From the NCBI GenBank assembly GCA_019722365.1, contig JADFUC010001816.1:930001-994000 (forward strand): a DNA stretch of 64,000 bases, given 5' to 3'. Of the stretch, positions 23,546 through 35,139 are shown in pieces. A program made the position numbers and the translations under genes. Within the stretch, counting starts at the first letter, position 1; each line of letters starts with the position of its first letter. This DNA is from Lithospermum erythrorhizon (Eukaryota; Streptophyta; Magnoliopsida; Boraginales; Boraginaceae). The notes below the pieces were generated by a model. It did no database searches. It saw only the letters and a program-made list of their open reading frames with translations, and had not been told where the DNA came from.

Positions 23546-26237
23546 TTATGACAACCCTTGGTTGATCTTTGAGGCAGTCTCCTGATTTGCCCTGAGCGAA
23601 AAGAGTTCCGCAATCACTTCCATAGGCATGCATCTAGTTTCTGGAACCTTTGAGAACACGAATAACCAAGATATGGCACACATAATCGCAAAAATGCCGA
23701 ATACACCAGCAAGGCCGATGGAGGATAGCATCAAAGGTAATGTATACGTGACAATGGCATTGCCGACAAAAAATCCAAGGGCGCAAATTGCAACACAGGT
23801 GCCTCGGAATCTGGTTGGGAAGATTTCAGAGCAGATGATATTGGGGATAGGTCCAAACCCCACGGCAAAGAAGCAAAAGTAGAGCACAATACAAACTGTT
23901 GAGATAGCTGCATCGGCTATGCTACCAATTTTCACAACACGTGTGACAAGTAGAATGATGAGGGTCATTATTAGGACAGGGATTGTACTGAGCAGCATAC
24001 TCCTGGAGATTATTATACTAGTATTAGTTAATCATGCAAACATGTTCCAACTACAAGGAAACTCAATTGAATATTTAGTAAAAGAAGCAGGACAATAAAC
24101 ACAAAAGCTACCTCCTACCCGAGAAATCTGCAAGCCTCATGGCAACAGCAAAACAAGGCAGCATTAACAACGCTGTGATGGCACTCATTAGTAAAGATGC
24201 AGAATTTGAACTTATTCCTGTGTCTGCTAGGATGACACCTGCACCTGCCTCCTTAAGAATTTGAGGAGTGTAGTTCAGAACCCCATTTATACCTGACAAC
24301 TGCACCGTGATAAAAGGAAAGTTCAACAAACATACGGTTGATTCCATGTGTTTCTTACTTGAGAAGCTCACTGTATTAATTTGTTTTACCTGCTGAAGTA
24401 ATTGAATCCCCACTCCTATAAACAAAGCATGCTTGACTCCAGTTTCGGAAATGGTACTTAGACATGGTTCTTCTCGAGCAGCTTCACACGGATAAATCAT
24501 GGCTGGTCCAATAAGATGCTGTTCCATTAGATCTTCACGATATAAAGCTGGTTGGCTGACCAAAGCAATAGCCTGGACAGAATCAACCGCTGAAGGCAAG
24601 ACATAAACAGGATGCGAAAGAAAAGATCCTCTCCTTGCTTCAAGACCATCTACAAAAAGGAAGAATAATCTTTTAAATCCCCCGTGTACATTTTGGTTTG
24701 GATCTTCCAACTCCATCCATTTCCATGCAATCTGCCATCCACCACCAATACTCGAATCACTTTCTGGTACTCTACTGGAACCTGGATTGTTCGGGAGCTC
24801 CCCAAACATAGTTCCATGACTAGGGGGAGGACCCATGTCTTTTTCCATGCTTGTCGTCTGGCGTGATATTAATGGACTCTGCAAATCCTCATCAGAGTCA
24901 CCTCCACCTGCGTCGGATACATCTTCCTCACCTTCCCCTGCAATATTCTCCTCATCCCACTCTTCGTCATTCGGTTGATTTGCTACATTGAACATACTGC
25001 CCAAATGAGGGAAAAACATGCTTCCCTTGATTCCTACGTCTGGAAGTTTCTCATTCACATTGGGAAATAGGGTAACGAGGGGGTCCATGAGCAACGTAGT
25101 TTTTTGAATGCCTTCTTGGTGAGAGGTTGAACTTTCTCCATTAATTGGTTGAGCAACCCAGGATAATCCTCCAAGGCCATACAGTTTTATCTGATCGGTG
25201 CTCGACACATCTTCATCAATGGGCTCATTTGCAGGGCAGATCATGTATTTCTCTATTGAAATATCACCACCAACACCAAGTCCTTCAACAAGCATTGCCA
25301 ATTCACCTATTCATCAAACAAAGGACTAACTCAATGAAATAAGGGAGTAGGGTATTTTGCTGCAAGGTAATTTTGATGAAAAATAATTCCAATTCCCTAA
25401 TAATAATAATGATGATAAATTAAATGAATCTTACCAGAGATATCTTCCCGGCCGCGTAGTGTTCTCAGAACATTCTTAGCTTCCAGTAAGCATCCTTTAC
25501 TTACAAGCCATCTTGGAGATTCAGGCATGTAAAACATTGTTAAAATGAAATAAACAATGGAGGGTATGGATAGAACACCGAGTATCAGTCTCCAATTTGG
25601 AGAATCCACAAAGGACATCCCAAAAATCATGCAGTATGAAAGGAACATTCCAAGACATCCGGCAAACTGAGGTAATGTGTTCAATAAACCCCTTACTTCA
25701 GCAGGTGCCGTCTCAGATATGTAAATTGGAACAACTGTAACAGCCAAACCAGTTCCAAAACCATCAAGGAGCCTCCCGAGGAACAAAATATAGACATTAG
25801 GAGACCAGAGCATGACAAAACCACTAAAGAAATAGAACAGTGATGAGACTATGAGTAAGGGACGGCGACCAAGCTTATCAGTAAGTACCCCGGAGCAAGT
25901 TGTAACTAACACAGCACCAATAAGTGACATGGCTATAATAAGACCTTCAATTTGTGGTGCACTCTCCACATCGAAATCGCTTTTTATATACAAGATTGCC
26001 CCTGGCAGAATGTATGAATCAATGGAATTGCATAAATGAATGGCAATCAACATAAACAAACCTACCAATTACCAACTTCAAGTAGATTAATAAAGAATAA
26101 TTGAAAATGGTAGCAAGAAATCTTAACAATTAACATGGTACAGGAAAAAGATAATTACCAGATATGGCAGCATTGTCCCATCCTTCCAGAAAATTACCAA
26201 CGCCAGCAGCAAGAGCAACGCGCAAAGCCCCGCTCAT
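23546..26237 (-). CDS. Tonoplast monosaccharide/sugar transporter (TST/MSSP family)
   Basis: Five exons on the minus strand: 26159-26237, 25435-26001, 24390-25306, 24112-24299, 23546-24002; 2208 nt, 735 residues, the usual length for TMT/TST proteins. The start MSGALRVALAAGVGNFLEGW is the family start. Residues 1-215 form six membrane segments with GRRPLLIVSS, GFGTGLAVTVVPIYISETAP and PESPRWLVSKG. Residues about 220-495 are the long acidic, serine-rich cytosolic loop that distinguishes this family. Six more segments follow with QQLSGINGVLNYTPQILKEA and FGPIPNIICSEIFPTRFRG. These proteins load glucose, fructose or sucrose into the vacuole by proton antiport. The usual PETKGxxLE motif reads PETRCMPMEV. 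Intron 3 (24300-24389, 90 nt) has no stop and is in frame. A MITE lies 70 bp before the start codon. Confidence 0.93.
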
Positions 26238-26306
26238 TTTTACTCCTTTCACCTTGGTCCATGTAAAAGAGTCTCAATAATCATCACTATTTGCTGTAAA
26301 TGCACT

Positions 26307-26559
26307 ACCTGTATTCCTAAAAGATTGTCTAGTTTGATTCTCGATTGTCAAAATTAACAAACTTTGCGGCCTTAGTTGACTCATATAACTTAGATTTGGA
26401 TCAAAATTATCATGTTAATAATTAAGTAAGTTAAAAATACTATCCATGGATATAGTCTTCACTTTTCACCAACTATACAACATATACAAAAAATAAAAAC
26501 CAGTTCAAACCAACAATCAAAATTCAAAACTAGACAATGTTTTTGAGATAGAGGGAGTA
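26307..26559. mobile_element. Stowaway-like MITE upstream of TST start
   Basis: Related to the element at 21945-22186: shares AAAATTAACAAACTT near the left end and AATTCAAAACTAGACAAT near the right, ending AGAGGGAGTA. AGATTGTCTAGTTTGA at the left is the inverse of TCAAAACTAGACAAT at the right, giving inverted ends, with the outermost left bases eroded. It sits in the putative 5' UTR or promoter of TST. Confidence 0.65.
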
Positions 26560-28284
26560 ATAGAAATCCCAACGTCTCCCGAAGAGATAATAGTTAATAT
26601 CTAAAGTACACACATGCAAGAAATAATAGAAATATGAATACATAAACTGATATACTTATATACATGTCTATGATTATCTAAATACACAAAAAAAACATGC
26701 TTCTAAATATCAAGAATGGGTTCAGATGCTCCAATGAACTAAGCATACAGTTCAACTGTGCCAAAAATCATAAAAGACCAAACTTTGAGGCAAAAAATAC
26801 TTACCAAGAAAAGTTACAGAAGGTGGTACCTACAGATTGATATTGGTGAGATTCTTGAAAAATCCAAAAATGGAGATGAATAATTATTTATATTAAGCTT
26901 CATAGATAACACAAAAAGGTCAATAAGTATACACAGTTTTAGCACTAGAATTAGTACAAATTGAGTGAGAACAAAAGGCATTTGTTTAATGCTTAAGTTC
27001 TATATTAACATAGTACCAAATGTCAGCTTCTAGACATTTGTCGACACTCTCTAGATTCGCTATTTTTAGCATGCATATGCTACCCACCGACCCACCACTC
27101 CACCAGGTCATCCCCACCAAAAGGTACATTTGAGCTGCTTTAATTATCGTTTTCAATTTTATATGATTAAAGAGGAATTATCTTATTTTTATTTTAATAA
27201 CAATAAAATTAATATAACTAGATTTACTTTAAAATATATATTTATGGTATTTATTTTGTTGTAAAATGTTATGTATAATTAAAGAATATTCATAATCAAA
27301 ATTTCACATTAATAATAAAAACATAGGGAAAAACTAATTATAATTTTTTTATAATAACTAATTATAGTTAGCAGTATAATTTATCAAATTACACTTTCAC
27401 ACATATGATTTTACAAGATATGAGTTTCCCAAAAAATAATTTGTTATCCTTAACTTGTGCCTCGGCATGGTAGGACGGAGGTATTAATGGGCCACAATAG
27501 GTATTAAGTCCATCGTAGTTTTTTAAAATTGTATATTAGTTTTTTAAGTATGAGAATAGTATATTTTGTATTTTAAATAAGAATGTTTTATCATTTAAAA
27601 AACCCCCAACCCCTTACATGATTAGAATTTTATACTTTTTTGTCCCTTCTTGATTTGTCAAATTATATATCTAGCAATTCAAATTTTATACACACATTTA
27701 AAGACAAGTGATTTGATTATTGCAAATGATGGATCATATAAATACATATTTTTAACCTTCCACCCTGTCTCATTGACTTAGATCTCTTTCGGAGACTTTA
27801 GTTCGAGACATGTAGGGAGGTGAAGTGGAGATTTATTTCTCACTTATGATTCTCTAGTCACTTGAGTTACTTCATGATTCAATCAATTGCGGACGTCTCA
27901 CTTCCAACGTTATAGTATGTGAGCACAAGCCCACTGAGACATGATCATGTATTTCTTTCGTACAATTTACATGTACATCGAACTTAGCGTTAAATAAGTC
28001 AATTGATGACAAATTATTCCTTTTGATGTTTGATCCTAACACTTCAATATTGTTATATTTGGGTTTCAAATGAGAACTTCCGTGTGTGTCTCATGTACAA
28101 GAAGTAATTACCATGTTTTGTATATAAAAATCATTGCTCCCTAATATTTATGAGAACCAAATTTAAGACTCTAAATCTCTTTTATAACTAGAGACCATGA
28201 ACCGACACTCATGGAAGACGTTAGTGAATAAACTTGGAACTTACGCAATACCTCTAAAACTCTAATTCTATGTAAAAGTGTTAA
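26560..28284. other. TST upstream region and AT-rich spacer
   Basis: 26560-27060 probably holds the TST promoter and perhaps a leader exon, but I cannot place a start site. 27130-27780 is AT-rich without motifs. 27780-28284 has slightly higher GC but no gene. Confidence 0.4.
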
Positions 28285-28289
28285 CCACT

Positions 28290-28740
28290 TGTTGAATATG
28301 CCTTGAAGTTGAGTGTGAATTGCAGCTGAACCCCGACACAAGTCCCGACCGTTTTGACATCCGAAGTCCAGATATCAGGGTAAGACGTGACTGCCTTTGT
28401 CCCGATCTGGGTCCGGATGTTCTAGATATCTGTGGGCGATGAACTTTGGGTTTTAGACTATATACTTCTTCGCCCATTCTAAATCATCAGAATAAACATC
28501 CGGAGAAAGCAGTTTTATGTTCTGCTTATTAACAGTTTTTAAATTAAACCATTCACGCTAAGGCATAATCTATATATTTGAGAGCATATTATTGGCCATC
28601 TATAACTGCTTTCTTCCCATTATAATAATAAAATTTTCTCAGGGTTCTGGCCTGTGGATTACCATAACACATAAGCTAGATACGTTAAATATATTGTTAT
28701 TTATCATATCTTTTACGTATATTCATGATCCGTTATAACA
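28290..28740 (+). repeat. 5' LTR of copia element
   Basis: 451 bp. Shares TTGACATCCGA, ACGTGACT, GATCTGGGTCC/GATCTTGGTCC, ATTCTCAATCATCAGAAT-like and terminal TTATAACA with the 3' LTR, with many small deletions. Confidence 0.85.
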
Positions 28741-29189
28741 ACTCCAGATCGGTACCGGGATCAGACCCAAGAAAAAGATGGGTGGTAAAAGTTTAAGTAG
28801 AGATCATTTTAATTGGAGAAACGTATTTTGGTCTCGCGCAACTGGGCGCGGCATTATTGTGTCAGGATCTGGTCTCCTCTTATGAAGAATCAACATGTAA
28901 CCGTTCCGAAAATTGGTCTTTGGGAGTAAGAGTATACCTCGACGCTGGCTGGCCAGATTCAAGGACAAGATTATTACGGAAGTTTCGAGAATGAGACCGC
29001 CGGATCGTAGGCTGTCGAAAGTTTATATATGACTGTAAGCTTAACCAACAAGCTGCTGGGCTGGCTAACGTTTTGTCTCTAGTCGCTGTGATGCGTAAGG
29101 TATATCCTTAAGAGACCACTTAGATGTAATTAAATACAATATTATTAGATTTGCGAATATCGATATTTATGTTGATAACGGTGACGAGA

Positions 29190-31317
29190 TGTCGGAAATG
29201 TATTTTGATTTCTATAATTATGTCTGTCATGACAATTGTTATAACAATTCATTTACTAGTTTTAGTTGTTAAATCCAGACATTCAAACTAGTTGCTCAAT
29301 AATAGACAAGAATTACTAAATGAACTCAATGATAATATCGGGGTTACGCCAGATTGCTAGATTCATGCATAATCGAGTATAATAATCAATGATCAATTAT
29401 ATTCCTCTTATGCTAATATTATTTGAGCCCGTGTAAGGTCACACACATACAACGAGCTGAAGTTATATTCCATGTATGAATTAAATCGAGATTGTTAAAT
29501 TGGGAGTTGATTAAAATCAATTAGATCTAACGAGAGCTTTACATTGATAACGTAGTACTGCAAATTGACAAAATTGAATCAATTAAATTGTTTTTTCAAT
29601 TGACTCCGCTTAACGAGGGAAGCTTATTAGTAACTTGTTAAGTTATTTACCTGCTTAATAATAAGTTGTTAACGGCTTGACGAAGTTAGCTATTTATCAA
29701 ACGAGTCACGCTTATTCTGCCGAAACTAAAAGACTGAGAGAAAAAGATGAAACGAAGCATTTAAGTTTTTCTATTTCACCCTCTTCCCAAGAGATAAGCC
29801 GCCGCTTCCTCCTTCTCCCTTCTAGCATTTTGAGTCAAGTTTTTGACCTATTTTGTTATCCAATTGCTCGTATGATTCTAGCGCATCCTAATCGCGAGAT
29901 TCAACCGCTTCTCGTGCACTCATGAGTATCAGATTTTCTCGATGCTCATCGCTAGAATTCAAAGGAGGCTTGAAAGATTAAGTTGGGAATTTTCCGCCGT
30001 GATTTAAGTATCATTTCCATACATATATGTATATATGTATTTTATTGTATTTATCAACGAAATGGGCTATATACCGATCTGGGTGCATTCATATTACGAT
30101 TTTATATTATGAACAAGTTGTATAATTTCTAACAGAGGACGCCGCTTTTAATTTTGTTAGTTTCCTTTACCAATATCATATGAAAACTTTAAGAAATTTA
30201 TGAATAATGGTAAAGATTCTATAACTCTAAAGGTTAAATCGTTACGTGGAATCGAGACATAACTATGTTGGTTCTAGTTCGATACGTCATTGGTTATTCG
30301 TTAATAGTAATCAGATTTGCTGAGGGAAAGAGTTTCCTAAGAAACAAATTAAACGAAGTCCAAAACTACAGACGCTCACATCGTAAGGAGAATGTGGTTG
30401 GAAATCGTAGTATTTTGATTTCTATAATTATGTCCGTCATGACAATTATTGTAATTAATTCATTTACTAGTTTTAGTTAACGAGATTACTCAAACTAAGT
30501 GTTCTATAAATAGTAATTGTAAATTATCAACGGAATTCACGATAATATCGTGCGGGTTATGCCAATTCATGCATAACCGAGTATAATAATCATAATAGTC
30601 AATTATATTATTATACGGCTATTATCTCGAGCCTGTGGGCGTCACACATATACAATGATCGCTGAGTTATATATTCCATGTAATGGAATTAAATCGAGAT
30701 TAAAGAATCGGGAGTTGATCAAATCAACGATACCCAATCGAGAGTTTTACATTGATAATGGAATACAGCTGACAAAACCGAATCAATTAAATTGCTATTT
30801 CAATTGACTTGCTTAACGAGGGAAGCTTATTAGTAACTTGTTAAGTTACTTACTGCTTAGTAATAAGCTTAGTTAACGCTTAACAAGTTTACTATTTATC
30901 AACGAGTCAAGCCATTATTCGAATCGAAACCAAAAGTGGACTATATAAGGAAAAAGATGAAATAGAAAACCTAAATTTTCATTTCTCCTGGGCCCCTATA
31001 TTTCGGCCGCCTCCTCCTCTCCTTCTGCTTTGAGTCAAAGTTTTGACTCAAATTTGTCCAATCGTCAGATATTTTAGCAAGTCTAATCGCATGACTAACC
31101 GCTTCAGCGGATCAACTCAGAGGCATTTCACTTGGAGTTGAGTGATTTAGCCCGAGGATTCGAGAGATTGAAAGTTCATCATTTGCGTTATATGAGGCAC
31201 TCTCGTGATTCATACCAGACGACCATATCATGTATATTTTCATAATTCGTTATTATATATTTATTCATCTGTTGCATTTGTTTATTTTATTATGAACAAG
31301 TTGCGTAATTGTCCAAC
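29190..31317 (+). mobile_element. Nested short element with two about 0.93-kb LTRs
   Basis: 29190-30134 and about 30393-31317 are diverged direct copies. Shared are GTATTTTGATTTCTATAATT, CATGACAATT, ATTCATTTACTAGTTTTAG, GCATAA(T/C)CGAGTATAATAATCA, AACGAGGGAAGCTTATTAGT and TATGAACAAGTTG. They begin TGTYGGAAAT-like and end ATTTCTAACA-like, inverted termini typical of LTRs. Only 258 bp separate them, and a purine run (GTAAGGAGAA) precedes the second. This fits a non-autonomous or internally deleted LTR element inserted in the larger one. No matching target duplication was found, so a simple tandem duplication remains possible. Confidence 0.6.
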
Positions 31318-31944
31318 GTAAGTACATTGGAAAAACCGATTGTCCAAGAAGAGGCGCGGCAATTTAATGCATCCGACATCGTCATATCGCCGAAAGTAGT
31401 ACAAAAATCCGAGGAAGATATAAAGATTATCACTGATAACCAGCCATGTTTTACAATCGATGTGTCGATATTTCTGATTTTGGAGTCATTTTATCATTTA
31501 TCCCAAGAGGGAACGGTTTTCGACTTACGAAAGCGTTAGATGGTGGTATTATTCCTATGGTCAATTCCGTTTTCAGAAAGTATCGATTGTGTTCAGGAAT
31601 ATTGTGACTACGACGGTAAAAGCATGTATCTGTAAGATGTTAGACATGCTCCACCTGATGACTAAGAACTTGATTTCGCCGAGTCTACTAGGACAAAAGA
31701 AGTTCCGCCTTCAGAGGCGGGGCGCGGAGCGATAAATGTCTACAGGGTTCTCGAGGTGATTTTGAAAGGTGTTGCCGAGGCACTGGTGGCTTTCATGGCG
31801 TGCTACTTCCGATTTTGTCATATTACATCCGTCATGGAAAATGATAATATGACTAAGTCAGCGACATACGAGGTCAGTCACACGAAGGAGAGAGGATGCA
31901 GATTCTCGCTGGTGGACAATCTTCGGTGTCCGTATTGAGCACTT

Positions 31945-32330
31945 GAGTATGGAGCAATTTGTCTTTGAGAAATTATATCAAGGGTAAATTTCCGAAAGCA
32001 ACTCATAGAACAAAAGGTACACTGGATTACATCCACTTCGATTGTTGGGGTCCTTCACGAGTTGAATCTTTGGGAGGTCACAAGTATTTTCTATCGCTGA
32101 TTGATGATTATTCAAGGATGACTTGGGTCTTTATTACGAAGTGGTTGATGTTTTCAAGGACTTCAAGGATTGAAAAAAATTTGGTGAAAATCAAACAGTG
32201 GGAAGAAGGTTGCCAGCTATGCATCGATAATCTGGGGCTCGAATTTTGTTCGTCTGAGTTTGATGAATTTTGTAAGGCGTTAAGGATTTTTAGAATCATA
32301 CAGTATACACCCCAAAGAACGGCGTAGCTT
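31945..32330 (+). pseudogene. Copia integrase fragment
   Basis: The frame from 31959 reads ..KGKFPKATHRTKGTLDYIHF.. then SLGGHKYFLSLIDDYSRM and a diverged C-terminal half with FCSSEFDEFCK, landmarks of the copia integrase core; zinc-binding and pre-integrase parts upstream are unreadable. The first catalytic Asp region (DYIHFDCWGP) is visible. Stops on both sides make it non-functional. Confidence 0.8.
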
Positions 32331-33199
32331 AACGTACGACCGACACTCGAGAGAGCTCAAGGCTCTCAACGTCATTCGACAAGAATGTTTAGGCGTATAG
32401 CCAACACAGCCTCGCTATTTGATAAACTGCGGGTCCTCATACGTATAAATATGAAAACTCATATCAATTCATGGTCTAATAAGTCCTGCTGATTATACAA
32501 TTTCAGAGCCTTTGGTCAGACCGCTACTATTACGCAAACGGTAGGTTAGAAACCAAGCGAAAGAAAGGTATATTTGTAGTTACTAGCGATGAAAGCGAAG
32601 GGTATATAATTTGGTCATCATCCGAGACAGTTATTCTCGAGTAGAATGATATTCACGAGAATTTATGTTTAGTTCAACCATAAAATCCACAATTACCGGG
32701 CGAAGGTGATGTTAGGGAAACGCAGAGAGAGATTTTGGTGTTAATGGCGATGGTGAATAGCTCTTCGCCACAACAAGTTGCGAACATAAGTTTCATCCCT
32801 ACTAGCTCTGCTAGCCCTAGGAAGAGATAATTACTTGAGTAATTCGCCACGAGGTACGGTTAATGAGGATATGTTGGCCTGCTTACGGTGCTGCGCAGAA
32901 GTTGATCCCTCATGAGCTGCTTATAAAGAAAGCCAGAACTAGTACCGCTGGCCACCAACCGCTTGTCAAGCATGGGAGAGGAAATAGAATCACTTTAGAA
33001 GCACTAGACTTTGGGAGTTGGCTGTAAAACCGCCAGAAGAAATGTCAGCTACTAGTGGATATTCAAGAAGAAATAAGGGTTATCACCATCTAAGCGATAC
33101 AATATAAAGCTGTGAGCTGTTGCTGAGGTTTCAATCGTAGGAGGGAGTCGACTACACGAGATATTCTCACCCGTATCGACACACTCCTATCATGGCTTG

Positions 33200-34450
33200 T
33201 CAGAAGGTTGCACATCGTGACTTCGAGCTCGAGCAGCTAGGATGTCAAAGACAACTTCTTCTTACATGGGAGAGCTTGGATGAAAAGATTTATATGACCT
33301 TAATTTTGCATTTGCTTCCGTGAACCCGAGTGAAGACTATTTTGTGTCACAGCCCAGGCTCAGTTAGCCTCCAGGCAAATGCACAAAAGATTTGATAGCT
33401 ACACGACGCAGATTGAAAGCATCTCGAAAAGTCCATACGATTATCAGGTTCATTACAACGCGTTAGCGACGTTCTCTATCTACTTAGTTTTGTATGGTAA
33501 TTTATACGTTGATAGTTAGAGTCAAGTCCGATATTCAAAAGTCATAGGCTTAATTTAGCGCCGAGCTTGAAACGAAGGATCTGGTACCGCAAAGAAAAAT
33601 TTTGGGCATGGAGATATTTAAGAATAGAAGTCGGTTGAAGCTTTTTCTTATCCAAAGGTTATGTCGGTAAGGTTTTGTCCGTGATATGACTATCGCTAAA
33701 CCAATTGAAACTCCTAGTTCTCAAATGCACGCCTGTTGTTCTATTTGCACCCAAATCATCCGCTGAGAGTGCATATATGAAACGCATACCTTATGATAGT
33801 ACAGCTTGAAGTTCGATGTATCTATGGTTCGGTGACTAGACCTTAATCTCGCACATGTTTGTTATGGTTTGTCAAGAGGTTCATGGTCGACCGTGTTAAC
33901 ATCGCGCGCCGCCAAGAGATTTTTCACTATCTCGCAGGCACGCCCTGATATTTGCCTTTGTTACAGGGCGACAATGTTGTTTAATTTTTTGAATACTCCT
34001 CGATTCCGACTATAATCGAGACGTAGACGGTAAGATCTACGACCGGTTATGTATTTACTCAGGTTCTCATGAAGTTGGGAGGGCTACTGCCGGTGAACCA
34101 CTCTGGTGACTTTGCCTTACCATCGAGAGTATATGGCACTTATGTAAGCCGCGCAGCGAGGAGTGATCTCTAACAGAGGACTGCTTAATCCAAGCATCAC
34201 GATCAAATTGTGGTATATCAGGATAGCTTTGAGCGCAATATGCTTAACTGGGCAGATCGTTCATCAGAGTGATTTACACATTGACAGGTAACATCATTTC
34301 TCGAGAGCATGAGAAGCAGGATTACAGAACAAAGTGGGGATTGCAGATAACCCACCGACATGTTTAATGGCCGGTTCCGCATAGCAAGTTTCAATATTGT
34401 CTAATTTGCCGGAATATTCGTGAGTCGTTAGTCGCTCGCGGGTCGATTAC
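33200..34450 (+). pseudogene. Copia reverse transcriptase / RNase H remnants
   Basis: In shifting frames: AHRDFELEQ, then DVKTTFLHGELDEKIYMT (about 33209-33298), ILGMEIFKNRSRLKLFL (about 33598-33650), LMYLMVCTRPDL-like (about 33815-33850) and a serine-rich VSRFM stretch (about 33870). The order is that of copia RT followed by RNase H. Frequent single-base deletions break every frame. Confidence 0.7.
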
Positions 34451-34628
34451 TGCTCGGGAGGCGTGAGCCATCGCTCGCATCTAGCCGCAGATCTCTCGCA
34501 CATCCGCTCACTATCTCGAGACATCCTGCATCGCTAGTACATCCGGGTGCATTTTTTCCCCGAAAGATTCTAATATCATAGTTTTTTGCTTTATCTATTA
34601 TCTCGAGAGGATTCAAGTTAAGGTGGAT

Positions 34629-35134
34629 TGTTGAATATGCCTCAAGTTGAGCTGAATTGTACCAAGATCGAAATTGTTCGGGAAGTTGCAAACCGACCCA
34701 AGTCCCCACCGCTTTTGACATCCGAGCTAGAGTTGATCGAGAAGACGTGACTTGTCTTCGTCCCCGATCTTGGTCCCGATGTTCAGATATCCAAGGCGTT
34801 TAACTTTGGTTTTAGATTATAAATACTTTTTACCCCATTCTCAATCATCAGAATCTAAACATCTTATATACGAAAAAGTTATATATTTCTCCAAGTAGTA
34901 CATAAAAATAGTTTTTGTACTTTAAACTATTCATCCTACAGATATCTACACATCTCAGAAGATAAATATTAAGCCACAATCAGACCGTTTCTTCCCCATT
35001 ATACTAAACTTTTTGCGTACTGTCATAATTAATGCTAACACATCACTGTGAATATCGCGTTAAATATCTCATATTTACTTTCTTCTGTATCTTTTACGTA
35101 ATTTTGTGATTCTAAATTCGCATCCTTTATAACA
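34629..35134 (+). repeat. 3' LTR of copia element
   Basis: 506 bp, starting TGTTGAATATGCC after a weak purine-rich tract, ending TTATAACA and followed directly by CCACT. Confidence 0.85.
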
Positions 35135-35139
35135 CCACT

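Larger units (their letters stand above)
28290..35134 (+). mobile_element. Decayed Ty1/copia LTR retrotransposon
   Basis: Two LTRs in direct orientation (28290-28740 and 34629-35134) start TGTTGAATATGCC and end TTATAACA. A 5-bp target duplication CCACT lies at 28285-28289 and 35135-35139. A tRNA-Met-like primer site (GGTACCGGGATCAGA, about 28751) follows the 5' LTR. Inside, integrase (about 31945-32330) precedes reverse transcriptase and RNase H (about 33200-34450), the copia order. LTRs differ in length by 55 bp and all coding frames are broken, so the insertion is old. A second LTR pair (29190-31317) is nested in the gag region. Confidence 0.88.
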
